Shown: positions 46,968-59,400, counted from the stretch's first letter. The stretch is DNA of 64,000 bases from Ehretia macrophylla (GCA_037974665.1 CM075768.1:63329816-63393815); one strand, 5' to 3'. The notes: a model not told the origin generated them from the sequence alone. A program made the numbers and translations.

Positions 46968-47086
46968 GGGTGCGATCATACCAGCACTAATGCACCAGAT
47001 CCCATCAGAACTCTGAAGTTAATCGTGCTTGTGCCAGAGTAGTACTAGGATGGGTGACCCCCAGGGAAGTCCTCGTGTTACACCCC
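46968..47086 (+). rRNA. 5S rRNA gene copy 49
   Basis: CACCAGATCC, CTCTGAAGTTAATCGTGC, TTGTGCCAG in place of the IE, CCCCCAGGG, GTTACACC. Confidence 0.95.
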
Positions 47087-47646
47087 CCTTTTCAATTTTT
47101 TTGGCTCCGGTTATGGTTGCCTAGATACTTTATCCACCGCATTTCTATTATCGAATCCCACAACACCTTGGGCAAGACAACTTCGCTTCACGTGGAGGCT
47201 GGGCCAACAAACCGAACGCGTAGGGCTTGTGACCAGGTCACCGTCGCTCCGGTGCCCATAACTTTTGATCTGTAAGGCGTTATGTGGCGCACAGCATACC
47301 GTTGCAAAGCTCTCCGAGAGCTCTACAATGGGGGTAGCGAGCTTGCACGCTGTGCCCCTTTTTTGAGCACAAAATCAAACGTTTTCATCAGTATCGGGGT
47401 ACTTTTCTTCTTTTACTCTGTTTTTTCTGTCGCGGATCGTAGGTCGTGAGTAGTTAAAAGGACGACAACCTTACTCGCGGGACATTAGAGGACCCTATAA
47501 CCCGTCGATATCACGTCTTGCGAGGATGATGCGTTGTTGAACCGGATTGGTTGTCGTTTAGCCCATTGGGCCTTTTGAATGGGCCATCTCTCTAGGCTAG
47601 GATTGTGAACCGTTAACACATAAAGGAATTGTGCCCTCAACATGAT

Positions 47647-47765
47647 CGGTGCGATCATACCAGCACTAATGCACCGGATCCCATCAGAACTCCGAAGTTA
47701 AGCGTGCTTGAGCGAGAGTAGTACTAGGATGGGTGACCCCCAGGGAAGTCCACGTGTTGCATCCC
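47647..47765 (+). rRNA. 5S rRNA gene copy 50 (near consensus)
   Basis: CGGTGCG start, one IE change (TTGAGCG), CCCCCAGGG, CCACGTG and TTGCATCC. Otherwise consensus. Confidence 0.96.
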
Positions 47766-48323
47766 CATTTTCAATTTTTTTGCTCCGGTTAAGGTTGCCA
47801 AGATACTTTATCCACCACATTTCTAATATCAAATCCCACGGCACCCTGGGCAAGACAACTTCACTTCACGTGGAGGCTGGGCGAGCAAACCAAGGGCGTA
47901 GGGCTTTGGACCAAGTCTCCGTCGCTATGGTGCCCATAACTTTTGATCCGTAAGGAGTTACGCGGCAAATAGCATACCGTTACAAAGCTCTCCGAGAGCT
48001 CTACGATGAGTGTAGCGAGCTTGCTCGCTGTGCCTATTTTTGGAGCCAAAAATCGAACATTTTCATCAATTTCGGGCCACTTTTCTTCTTTTGCTTTGTT
48101 TTTTTGTCCCGGATCGTACGTCGTGAGCTGTTAAAAGGACGACAACCTTACTCGCGGGACATTAGAAGGCCCTACAACGCGTCGATACCACGTCTTGCGA
48201 GGATACTACGTTGTTGAAGTAGATGGGTTGTCGTTAAGCCCAATGGGCCTTTTGAATGGGCGATCTCTCTAGGCTGGGACTGTGAACCGTTAACAAATAA
48301 AGGAATTGTGCCCTCAACATGAC

Positions 48324-48442
48324 TGGTGCAATAGTACCAGCACTAATGCATCGGATCTCATCAGAACTCCGAAGTTGAGCGTGCTTGGGCGAGAGTAGCA
48401 CTAGGATGGGTGACTCCATGGGAAGTCCTCGTGTTGCACGCC
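48324..48442 (+). rRNA. 5S rRNA gene copy 51
   Basis: TGGTGCAATAGTACC, ATGCATCGGATCTCATC, GTTGAGCG, GTAGCACTAGG, GACTCCATGGG, GCACGCC. CAATAGTACC is shared with the adjacent copy 52. Confidence 0.95.
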
Positions 48443-49000
48443 CCTTTTCAATTTTTTTTGCTCTGGTTAGGGTTGCCAAGATACTTTATCCACCACATTT
48501 CTATTATCGAATCCTATGGAACCTTGGGCAAGACAACTTCACTTCACGTAGATGCTGGGCCAGCAAACCGAGGGCGTAGGGCTTGTGACCAAGTCTCCGT
48601 CGCTCTAGTGCCCATAACTTTTGATGCGCAAGGAGTTACGCGGCGCACAGCATACCGTTGCAAAGTTCTCCAAGAGCTCTATGACGGAGGCAATTAGTTT
48701 GCTCGCTGTGCCCTTTTTGGAGCCCAAAATCGAATGTTTTCATCAGTTTCGCGCCACTTTTCTTCTTTTGCTCTATTTTTCCGTCCTGAATCGTACATCG
48801 TGAGTTGTTAAAAGGAAGACAACCTTATTCGCGGGACATAAGAGGGCCCTACAATGCGTCGATATCACGTCTTGCTAGGATGCTACGTTGTTAAAGCAGA
48901 TGGGTTGTCGTTAAGCCCATTAGGTCTTTTCAATGGGCCATCTCTCTAGGCTGGGACTGTGAACCGTTAACACATAAAGGAATTGTGCCCTCAACATGAC

Positions 49001-49119
49001 GGGTGCAATAGTACCAGCACTAATGCACCGGATCCCATCAAAACTCCGAAGTTAAGCGTGGTTTGGCGAGAGTAGTACTAGGATGGTTGACCCCTTGGGT
49101 AGTCCTCGTGTTCCACCCC
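49001..49119 (+). rRNA. 5S rRNA gene copy 52
   Basis: GGGTGCAATAGTACC, CATCAAAAC, GCGTGGTTTGGCG, GGATGGTTGACCCC, GGGTAG, TTCCACCC. Confidence 0.95.
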
Positions 49120-49679
49120 CATTTTCAATTTTTTTTGACCCGGTTAGGGTTGCCAAGATACTTTATCCACCACATTTCTATTAGTGAATCCCACGGCACC
49201 TTGGGGAAGACAACTTCGCTTCACGTGGAGATTGGGCCCGCTAACCGAGGGCATATGGCTTGTGACCCGGTCTCCCTCCCTCCGGTGCCCGTAACTTTTG
49301 ATCCGTTAGAAGTTACGCGGTGCACAGCATACCGTTGCAAAGCTCTCTGAGAGCTCTACGATTGGGGCAGCTAGCTTGCTCACTGTTCCCATTTTTGGAG
49401 CCCAAAATCGAACGTTTTCATCAGTTTTGGGCCACTTTTCTTCATTTTGCTATGTTTTTCCGTCCCGGATCGTACGGCGTTAGATGTTAAAAGGATGACA
49501 ACCTTACTCGTGGGACATTAGAGAGCCCTACACCGCTTTGATATCACGTCTTGCTAGGATGCTGCGTTGGTGAAGCGGATAGGATGTCGTTAAGCCCATT
49601 GGGCCTTATCAATGAGCCATCTCCCTAGGTTGGGACTGTGAACCGTTAACACATAAAGGAATTGTGCCCTCAACATGAC

Positions 49680-49783
49680 GGGTGCAATCATACCAGTACT
49701 AATACACCGGATCCCATCAAAACTCCGAAGTTAAGCGTGGTTGGGCGAGAGTACTACTAGGAGGGGTGACCCCCCGGGAAGTC
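49680..49783 (+). pseudogene. 5S rRNA gene copy 53, 3'-truncated by element C
   Basis: Bases 1-104, ending GGGAAGTC where the LTR begins TGTGAGG. Changes include GTGCAATC, CAGTACTAATACACC, CAAAACTCC, GCGTGGTTGGGCG and GGAGGGGTGACC. The last 15 bases should lie beyond elements C and D, outside the window. Confidence 0.95.
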
Positions 49784-49804
49784 TGTGAGGCCTAACCCCG
49801 AATA

Positions 49805-50200
49805 ACGTGTCATACCTCGATTTGTGTGCCATAGACCCCTAATTATATGACTGACCTTGGATTACGTGTCCTATCTTGGTTTTCATGCATACCTTGTCAC
49901 ACGTGCCTTGACCTAGAATAGTGTGCCCTAATCCCCGACTGACATGCGATACCTAGATATACGTGCCCTGACCTTGATGTACGTGCATTACCTCATTTCG
50001 TGTGCCCTAACCTTGAACTGCGTACCTTAACCTAGATCTAGAGTTATGCCTTGATTTGCGTGCATTGCATTGAATTACGTGCCTTGCATTGGCTTACGTG
50101 CATTCACCTAGGATTGCATGCATTAGTCTTGAAGTACGTGCATTAGCCTCGTAGTTCGTGTCTACCTCGTAATTCGTGCCCTAGACCTAGGAATCTGTCC
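49805..50200 (+). repeat. Degenerate tandem repeat in U3 of element C (5' LTR)
   Basis: Roughly twenty imperfect units of about 20-25 bp on the theme (A/T)CGTGCC(C/T)TGACCTNGAT. The repeated core CGTG is preceded by A or T, so many units contain ACGTG, the core of plant G-box/ABRE-type sites. An array at the start of the LTR, upstream of the probable TATA box, is where an enhancer would be expected. Confidence 0.7.
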
Positions 50201-51063
50201 CACCACGTTAATCAAGAAACAATCCTACACAAAGCACAAGACAATAAAATAATCATACACAATCCACTAACCAATATTATATTCCTAATTCAAATTCTCT
50301 ACAAACTCAACTAACAATAAAATAAAACTAAACTATTACAAAATTTTCCACTAACTATTATTCTATTCATAATTCCACTCATCAACAAACATTCCTATAT
50401 TTTATTCTACCTAGATTCCCTAATTTCTCAACATTCCTATGACAATTCTAATGACACAAATGCATAAAAAATTAGTCCTAGACAATCTATGACATATTAT
50501 GACACAAACGCATAAAAAATAGCCCCAAAACCCTACCCAATGCACACCATTTTCGACCAAGTGCTCCTTGGCCATGCTAGGAATTTCAAAATGCCTCTTG
50601 AAGACATAAAAATCAGAATTGCTAAGCTCAAGGCTGAACCCATGCATCAACTTTTGCAAAAAGCCTCATTTTTTCTTTAATTTCTCTCATTCTCCTCACA
50701 TTTCTCTCTATCCCTCTCATTCTTCTCTCTCCATCTCGGTTTTGGGCTGAGTTTCTGTATCCCTTAGCTCATCTTCATCATCCTCTGGTGCATCAAGGCA
50801 AACAAAAAGAAAATAAACTCACCCAAGCAAGCTAGGATGCAAGAAACACACATGCAAGCATTTTGAGTCACCATTTTCGGCCTTGGTGAGTTTCCTAGCT
50901 TCCATTTCTTTTCTTCTTGTTCTAACCACATGCATGTACTAAGAACTTGGCCACTAAGCTAGGACAAATAGAGAGAAATCGGGTGGAGTCTTCGCTAAGC
51001 AAGGAAGAAGAAGAAATTTGTGCTTCAACAAGTTTTTGTGCATCTTCTTGGTTGATTGCTAAG

Positions 51064-52861
51064 GTGAGGGCTAAAAACTTTTGAAAATCCTTCAAAAATT
51101 CACATGAATGCTCATGAATGTATTTCGTTGCTTCTGTACTTGAGTTATATGGTCGTTCATAAGCTTAAACAACCATGCATGGCAAGATCTTGGCTTGAAA
51201 GTGATGCTAGGTGAAGTCGGATTGTTGACAGCTCTGTGACCAGTTTGTTTCGAGGTAACTTTAGCTAGGAAAATGATGTTGAAAATGCATGAAAATTTGT
51301 AGGTGACTAGTTTTGACAGTTTTGAAAATTTTTCATAGAAATAGGCCGAAGCTAATTTTGAATCTAAGGTCTTCAAAATGGCGAATCTTTAAAATGTGTC
51401 CAAATCTGGAAATCTGGAAAAATGTAGCAGGTTTTGGCAGATGCACTGACCTTGTGGAACGAACCAGATTTGACTTAGTAAATGATGTCCAAAATGTATG
51501 AAAATTGGTGTTCTGATAGATTTTTCAGTTCTGGTCATTTTTGTCAGAAATGGACTAAGGCTAAATCTGAATCTATGGACCTCAAAATCGTCAATTACTG
51601 AAAAGTGTCCAAATCTGGACAGTTTTGTGCTATCCCACTGTCTCGGCTATATATAATGATCCCGAACTCCAATTGATGCAAGGTTTGTTTCTGATTTTAT
51701 TTAACTTCTTAAGCTTTAATTTGACATCTTATTCATGGGATTTGGAGATTTTTTGATTATCCTATTGATTGTGAGAAAACAGCCTATTGCAGTAAAGGTT
51801 TCACTTAGTTATATGCTTGAAAAATTGTTGTAACCTCTCTTGTGGTACTAATTGCTTGGAATTGTGGTGTTGGGATGTTGTGTGGACTTTTTTGAGTACT
51901 TGAGGATGTTTGAATTGAATGATGCATGACTTGAGAATGATCTTGAGTTGACTTAGGATTTAATCACACGGTTTAGCATGAAACGGAAACCCTAGTGACT
52001 AGGTAGTCTTGCTAAGTGTTGATCATTTGGATATTTCGTGGAAATTATATGCTTAGTGGGCTGCCCGTGAATGTCTTATAACTTCAAATGTGATTTTGAC
52101 CATTGCATGTTGACAAATAAGCTTTTCTTGCACCCGAACCCATGTTGATGTCATTGCATGTTGAATAATCTTATCACTTGATCACGTGGGCTTCGTAATG
52201 AGTTATATGGCCTGTTTTGCATGTGTTACATGGCTGCCGTTTAAATTTCATATAACTCTATATGCCTTTCAAGTGAAATTTCCTGTCTTATCGTGCCCTG
52301 CTTGTTTACCTGTCAATGTACTATCTTATGACTGTCCGGAGGCAACCTACTTTGTTCTCCGCCAACTGTCAAATATTACCCGACATAAATGTGCACTGCC
52401 TACAAGGCTTCAACCTTCCCTGTCGGCATGCTAGCGATCACGCACACCGGGCGGCAACGGGCTTGCCGGTGCACCCGTGACTACCATGGTCCCATTCCCT
52501 CTCTCACTTGGGGGCTAGACTTCCTCGGAGAGTTGGGTCATAGGATTTCGGGGTACATCCGGAGTACACCCACCTGGCGTGTTTTGGGGTTATTTGAAGT
52601 CGGCCCCAACAACTGATTCTGAATCTGATCTGAGAGCAAAAGCTCATTGTATCCTTTTTACTATGTGTATAAGTACTCTCGCTTGGTTCCTAGAGAACCT
52701 CGGGGAGGAAAGACTAGTATTTCTATTCCTATACTTGTATTATTGTTATATTATTGCTTGCAAAAGAATTTCATAAGTTGAATCGGAAAATGAGTTTCAA
52801 AACTTATTTCTCGTTTCCACTCGCTGAGTTCATAAGGACTCACACTCTTTTATCATCTCAG
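51064..52861 (+). other. Predicted leader intron in element C 5' LTR
   Basis: GCTAAG|GTGAGGG to ATCATCTCAG|GTGAAG, 1798 bp. The 3' LTR gives 57754-59552, 1799 bp. Donor context is the same as in A and B although the surrounding LTR is otherwise different. Confidence 0.4.
52400..52580 (+). other. Conserved LTR core (element C 5' LTR)
   Basis: Includes CACCGG ... TTGCCGGTG as an inverted repeat, CCCATTCCCTCTCTC, TTGGGTCATAGGATT and CGGGGTACATCCGGAGTAC. Order matches the cores of A, B, D and L. Confidence 0.65.
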
Positions 52862-53572
52862 GTGAAGAAGATCAAGAACAGGTACCCAAGGACGATGTGC
52901 CTAACGATGATTCCTTGGAGTGATTGCCTGTCTTGTGTGCTTTGCGTGATTATGACTATTTGTGAACTATGCTACTTGAAGACTATTTCTTTTATGTTGC
53001 TCGTTGTTTATTGATGTAAATGACCATGTTGTAATTTGGGTCTAATTCTGGGATTGTACTATCTATAACCGGACGAACTTTTATTTGGTTGTTTGCTTTC
53101 GTTTTCGTAATTAGTAGTTGTCGTAGGCATTCAAACCACTAGATGAACAATCAACTAAGTTAATTCTATCTAATTTCACTTAGGTGCTCATTTGCAAACT
53201 AAAGGATAATAGGTACTTGCATGATAGGAAATTGACAAATAAATGGGACATAGTTATCATGTTAGGCTTATTAACCAAACGAGACTTTCAAGATAAACTA
53301 GTAGGCAAATGGGTTGGTGACAAATAGGAGTCCTTAATGGAATTGGATTAATGATTGGAATAATTGAGGCGTTTAGAGAATTAGGTCTAACCAAAGAGCC
53401 CAATTACAGCCGTGATGCTGCCAGTTTATTGAAAAATTTTGGAGTTTAGGCGAAAACGTTAAGTGTTAAATCTTCATGAATGGTTAAGTACGAGACGTGA
53501 CTTGTATGTTTAGATCACACCCTAGTCTAACCTTTATAGGCCGGGTTGGGGCGTGACACCTTATAAGTAGAA

Positions 53573-53588
53573 TGGTATCAGAGCCAGG
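53573..53588 (+). other. Primer-binding site, element C (initiator tRNA-Met)
   Basis: TGGTATCAGAGCCAGG is complementary to the last 16 bases of plant initiator tRNA-Met, a longer match than in A, B or D. Confidence 0.93.
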
Positions 53589-56435
53589 TTTACTAACTAG
53601 GTATTAGTCGGGTTCAACTCTCGGACTATAGGTAGAAGCCCTAAGATAATTGCGATGTCTTGTTTATATGTGTTATGTGTGCTAATGTGCTTTAATTGCT
53701 TTAAGTATTGAATATTATGTGTCTTTGTGGACCATATGTACTCTGTATCATGCACACTGACACGTTCTCAATGATGCATGCATGCTTTTATACTCTTTCC
53801 TTGATACATGTGCATATTATATGATCATGAATGACTGTTTGTACATATAGATAGTTAGGATTAGAACTTTCAGGGAAGTGAATTTGTGCAGGACGAACGA
53901 AAGGCCCGGTTAGAGATTTCTCGCATCTTCACAGGTGCTCGATGGATCATATATCTTATTGGATATGCATATATATAAAATGCGTAGCACAGGTATAATT
54001 GGTGAGGTAAAATTATCTCCTTATCTTTGGAATACACATGCCTGTGATTAAGTTATCAATTTTATAACTATAAAGTTCTTGATTCCGTTAAACTGTTCTT
54101 CTAATTGTGGTTTAAGAATAAAGGTTAAAGACATGATACTTCCTTAGATATAAGGGTATACCATTAAATTTGTAGAATAGTATATATTCTCATGTGCTGA
54201 TAGTGGAAGTTGAATAGGAGGTTTCTTTGAATCCATTTCTCACATCTTAAAATTGGCTTGATAGACTATCTAAGAAGTTAGCAATATATTCGTACGATTG
54301 AATCCTTACTTGATTGGAATTAAGCATTGATGAATCTGATATGGTGTATACTAGCGAGTTTCAAGTTCACTAAGTGTTGAGATCATGACCCATAAATTAA
54401 AAGATAAATTCGTGGAAGTTGACGATAGTTACTTTTAGGGGTTAGATTGTTGAGACATGGATAGTGTATTTGAGTGACTTAACAATGGACAACCTCAAAA
54501 CATGTAGGCAACTCTAGAGACCAAATTTAACGAGGTTGATGATTTTATAATATAACAAGATATAAGGATGCTAGAATCGAGGAATTCACGTAACTAGATC
54601 TCGTGTTCGGAAGACTACACCTAAATGTTAGGTCGAAATAGAAGTGCAAGGTATTGAATTATGCATTAGATGACTAACGTTGCTAAGGTCCTAAGTTGGA
54701 TATTGGTGATTTTAAGAATCATGGTATTAAATTATTGCCCTCGGATTTAGTTATGATTATGCGAAGTAAGTCATTCTATGCTCTCGTTATTTGGATACCC
54801 TAGAGGATATTAGGAATCATATATCCCTAAGTAATATCGATGGACCTATTATATAAACCATCGAAATGATATTAAGCATCTAGTTGCAAAGTGGAGTCGT
54901 TAGCGTGTGATTTGAAATCCTAAATAGCTAATTGTGAGTATGCAGGATGATTCATGGTGAACCCTAGGACCTAAGGTCGATGAGTCTTAATGCTCTTAGC
55001 TAGTTGAACATGTAAATAAGAAGAGTAAGATTTCATAGAGTTAAGATAGAGATGAATTAGAGTCATAATGACCCAAGAAACTATTGTTAGACCACTATAT
55101 CTATGCATTTCACATCTAGAAACTAGCGATCGGTAGACTTCGAATTGTGGTGGTTGAATAAGAGGGGTGAATCTTGTAGTAATAGTTAAATAAGTGGTTG
55201 ATTACTGTTGAAGTTCTATTAGGTTATGTTGAAGGATGCCTCGTGGTCATAATTCTTATGTTGATACAACCTTGAAGTTATCTGGTGTAAGTATTTTATG
55301 AGCTCGGTCATTTCGGTACCCATTTATAGTCCTAGGATTGTTGTTGTACGGCCGGTAACTTAGTACAGCATTGATATCACTTACATGGCAATGAACCCAG
55401 CTTAGTAACATTAATGTCGAAGATATATTGGCGGGCATTAAGTGTTCGAATGAATGACTAGGTCACTAAATGAGTAGGACCATTGTCTTCTTAAGTATGA
55501 CGTAACCTTGGATTGAGGTGAGTGGGAATTATTTGAGGTTGAAACTATCCGCCTTAGGAGTTTTGGATAACATTAAAAGAAAATTCTAAAGCCTTGTGAC
55601 TTGAAAATAGAGATTTGAATAAGGAAATAAATTGTGGATCACAAGCTGATGAAGCTTACTTGAAAAGTTGAACTAGTGCTACATGATTAGTTTACCCATG
55701 CAATTTCGATGGCAATTTGTTGGTGATACTTAATAAACCTTAGAATTCGAGTTTAATGAATCTCAACGGTCTTTCTCGTTGATTACCAGCGTGAAGGTTA
55801 ATGAAGCTGAGGAAGAATGTTAATGAATAGGAGCCTGTAATCGGGAGACTAGTCATTAGAAGATTTGCTAATCTAATGTACCTATGAGATAAGGACTATG
55901 ATACTATCGATAGATGACGATTTGAGATGGATTAGTTGTTTAGTGAGTTCTTCCTGAAAATAGAGTCATATTGTAGAAATGACCCATAACATATGTATGT
56001 CCTAGGTGTTAACAATTTTGAAGCTAGTTGATAGAATATGTAAATCTGATATAGACCTATCATCTTGAAATTAGTGTATGTAACCATAAGATCGCGGTAT
56101 TATTGTGATATTCCTTTTGAGGTATGGATGCGAGAGTGATACAACATGAGTCATGATTTTGGAGTTATTGTTATATTGTTAGAATACCGATGCAGCTTTG
56201 ATGACTATGTTTGGAGATTCTAACCTTAGTTAATGAACTCGACCTTAAGATCAATTGGAGAAAAGAGAGTTGTTCAAAGGAACGAACTGTAAATGTAGGG
56301 GTCACATCGAGTTAAATGATTGGAGAAAGCTAGGAAGTGAATTCATTGTGCTAAAAGAGATCACAGAGCAAAGGACGACCCGGAGTTGGAAAATAACAAT
56401 GGTCGGAATCCGTCTAAATGACCTTAACAAGTAAG

Positions 56436-56474
56436 AAAGAATTTCGGGATGAAATTCTTTTAAGGAGGGGAGGA
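56436..56474 (+). other. Pre-PPT hairpin and polypurine tract, element C
   Basis: AAAGAATTTC (56436-56445) and GAAATTCTTT (56451-56460) form a perfect 10-bp stem with loop GGGAT. The PPT AAGGAGGGGAGGA (56462-56474) starts two bases later and ends at the 3' LTR. Confidence 0.88.
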
Positions 56475-59400
56475 TGTGAGGCCCGACTCCGAATAATGTG
56501 TCATACCTCGATTTGTGTGCCATAGACCCCTAATTATATGACCGACCTTGGATTACGTGTCCTGTCTTGGTTTTCGTGCATACCTTGTCACACGTGCCTT
56601 GACCTAGAATAGTGTGCCCTAATCCCTGACTGACGTGCGATACCTAGATATACGTGCCCTAACCTCGATGTACGTGGTTTACCTCATTTCGTGTGCCCTA
56701 ACCTTGAACTGCGTACCTTAACCTAGATATAGAGTCGTGCCTTGATTTGTGTGCATTGCATTGAATTACGTGCCTTGATTTGTGTGCATTGCATTGACCT
56801 AGGATTGCGTGCATTAGTCTTGAAGTACATGCATTAGCCTCGTAGTTCGTGTCTACCTCGTAATTCGTGCCCTAGACCTAGGAATCCGTGCCACCACGTT
56901 AATCAAGAAAGAATCCTACACAAAGCACAAGACAATAAAATAATCCTACACAATCCACTAACAAATATTATATTCCTAATTCAAATTCTTTACAAACTCC
57001 ACTAACAATAAAATAATACTAAACTATTCTTACATTTTCCACTAACTATTATTCTATTCATAATTCAACTCATCAACAAACATTCCTATATTTTATTCTA
57101 TCTATATTCCCTAATTTCCCAACATTCCTATGACAATTCTAATGACACAAATGCACAAAAAATTAGTCCTAGACAATCTATGACATATTATGACACAAAT
57201 GCATAAAAAATAGCCCCAAAACCCTACCCAATGCACACCATTTTCGACCAAGTGCTCCTTGCCCATGCTAGGAATTTCAAAATGCCTCTTGAAGACATAA
57301 GAATCAGAATTGCTAAGCTCAAGGCTGAACCCATGCATCAACTTTTGCAAAAAGCCTCAGTTTTCTTTCATTTCTCTCATTCTCCTCACATTTCTCTCTC
57401 TCCCTCTCATTCTTCTCTCTCCATATCGGTTTTGGGCTGAGTTTATTCATTCCTTAGCTCATCTTCATCATCCTATGGTGCATCAAGGCAAACAACAAGC
57501 AAAGAAACTCACCCAAGCAAGCTAGGATGCAAGAAACACACATGCAAGCATTTTGAGTCACAATTTTCGGCCTTGGTGAGTTTCCTAGCTTCCATTTCTT
57601 GTCTTCTTGTTCTAACCACATGCATGTACTAAGAACTTGGCCACTAAGCTAGGAAAAATAGAGAGAAATCGGGTGGAGTCTTGGCTAAGCAAGGAAGAAG
57701 AAGAAATTTGGGCTTCAACAAGTTTTTGTGCATCTTCTTGGTTGATTGCTAAGGTGAGGGGTAAAACCTTTTGAAAATCCTTCAAAAATTCACATGAACG
57801 CTCATGAATGTATGTCTTTGCTTATGAACTTGAGTTATATGGTCGTTCATAAGCTTAAACAACCATGCATGGCAAGATCTTGGCTTGAAAGTGATGCTAG
57901 GTGAAGTCGGATTGTTGACAGCTCTCTGACCAGCTAGTTTCGAGGTAATTTTAGCTAGGAAAATGATGTTGAAAATGCATGAAAATTTTTAGGTGACTAG
58001 TTTTTCCAGTTTTGAACATTTGTCACAGAAATAGGCCGAAGCTAATTTTGAATCTAAGGTCTTCAAAATGGCGAATATTTAAAATGTATCCAAATCTGGA
58101 AATCTGGAAAAATGTAGCAGGTTTTGGCAGATGCACTGACCTTGTGGAACGAACCATATTTGACTTAGTAAATGATTTCAAAAATGCATGAAAATTGGTA
58201 CAAAGCTATATTTTTCAGTTCTGGACATTTTTGTCAGAAATGGACTAAGGATAAATCTGACCCTATGGACCTCAAAATCGTCAATTACTGAAAAGTGTGC
58301 AAATCCGGACAGTTTTGTGCTATCCCACTGTCTCGGCTATATCTAATGATCCCGAGCTCCAATTGATGCAAGGTTTGTTTCTGATTTTAGTTAACTTATT
58401 AAGCTTTAATTTGACATCATATTCACTGGATTTGGAGATTTTTTGATTATCCTATTGATTGTGAGAAAACAGCCTATTGCAGTAAAGGTTTCACTCAGTT
58501 ATATGCTTGAAAAATTGTTGTAACCTCTCTTGTGGTACCAAGTGCTTGGAATTGTGGTGTTGGGATTTTGTGTGGACTGTTTTGAGTACTTGAGGATGTT
58601 TGAATTGAATGATGCATGACTTGAGAATGATCTTGAGTTGACTTAGGGTTTAATCACACGGTTAAGCATGAAACGGAAACCCTAATGACTAGGTAGTCTT
58701 GCTAAGTGTTGATCATTTGGATATTGCGTGGAAATTATACGCTTAGTGGGCTGCCCGTAAATGTCTTATAACTTCAAATGTGATTTTGACCATTGCATGT
58801 TGACAAATAAGCTTTTCTTGCACCCGAACCCATGTTGATGTCATTGCATGTTGAATAATCTTATCACTTGATCACGTGGGCTTCGTAATGAGTTATATGG
58901 CCTGTTTTACATGTGTTACATGGCTGCCCGTTTAATTTTCATATAACTCTATATGCCTTTCAAGTGAAATTTTCTGTCTTATCGTGCCCTGCTTGTTTAC
59001 CTGTCAATGTGCAATCTTATGACTGTCCGGAGGCAACCTATTTTGTTTTCCTCCTACTGTGATATATTACCTGTCATAAATGTGCATTGCATATAAGGTT
59101 GCAACCTTTCCTGTCGGCATGGTAGCGATCACGCACACCGGGCGGCATCGGGCTTGCCGGTGCACCCGTGACTACCATGGTCCCATTCCCTCTCTCGCTA
59201 GGGGGCTAGACTTCCTCGGAGAGTTAGGTCGTAGGACTTCGGGGTACATCCGGAGTACACCCACCTGGCGTGTTTTGGGGTTATTTGAAGTCAGCCCCAA
59301 CAACTGATTCTGAATCTGATCTGAGAGCAAAAGCTCACTGTATCCTTTTTACTATGTGTATAAGTACTCTCAGTTGGTTCCTAGAGAACCTCGGGGAGGA

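Larger units (their letters stand above)
38413..49783 (+). repeat. 5S rDNA tandem array, block 3 (17 copies)
   Basis: Starts in mid-spacer (about base 230 of a unit) right after element B and ends inside copy 53 where element C begins. Unit lengths are 677-681 bp except 648 bp for the unit headed by copy 39, which has lost about 30 bp near 40586. Many spacers share GAGCTTGCTCG and TTTGATCCACTTTTC-type variants distinct from block 1. Confidence 0.97.
49784..53558 (+). repeat. Element C 5' LTR
   Basis: 3775 bp. From start to end: about 400 bp of degenerate ACGTG-containing tandem repeats; an AT-rich segment with CATAAAAAATAG (about 50509); a pyrimidine-rich CT leader (about 50680-50745); a donor-like AAG|GTGAGGG at 51064; the conserved core (about 52400-52580); and an acceptor-like CTCAG|GTGAAG at 52861. 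A run of about 48 codons from 50541 is kept in both LTRs but resembles no protein I know. Confidence 0.92.
53559..56474 (+). other. Element C non-coding interior
   Basis: About 2.9 kb of AT-rich sequence with no plausible coding frame and no recognisable retroviral motif. The PBS lies 14 bases after the LTR end rather than two, which is unusual compared with A, B and D. It ends with a perfect hairpin and the PPT. I see no genes or other features here. Confidence 0.8.

Noticed and set aside
1990-49350. Many open frames of 60-125 codons, often repeating the same peptide every 678 bp on both strands
   Set aside because: They are translations of the 5S gene and its spacer. They recur because the DNA repeats and they break at every indel. 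None has a recognisable domain.
1930-49783. CRISPR-like or minisatellite interpretation of the regular repeats
   Set aside because: The repeat unit contains a canonical eukaryotic 5S gene with promoter and terminator, so it is 5S rDNA.
53559-56474. Remnant gag-pol in element C interior
   Set aside because: All six frames are broken by frequent stops and I recognise no reverse transcriptase, RNase H or integrase motif.
57231-57440. Peptide-like frame in element C LTR (about 48 codons shared by both LTRs)
   Set aside because: It stops early in the 5' copy and resembles no known protein; LTR duplication alone explains the shared part.
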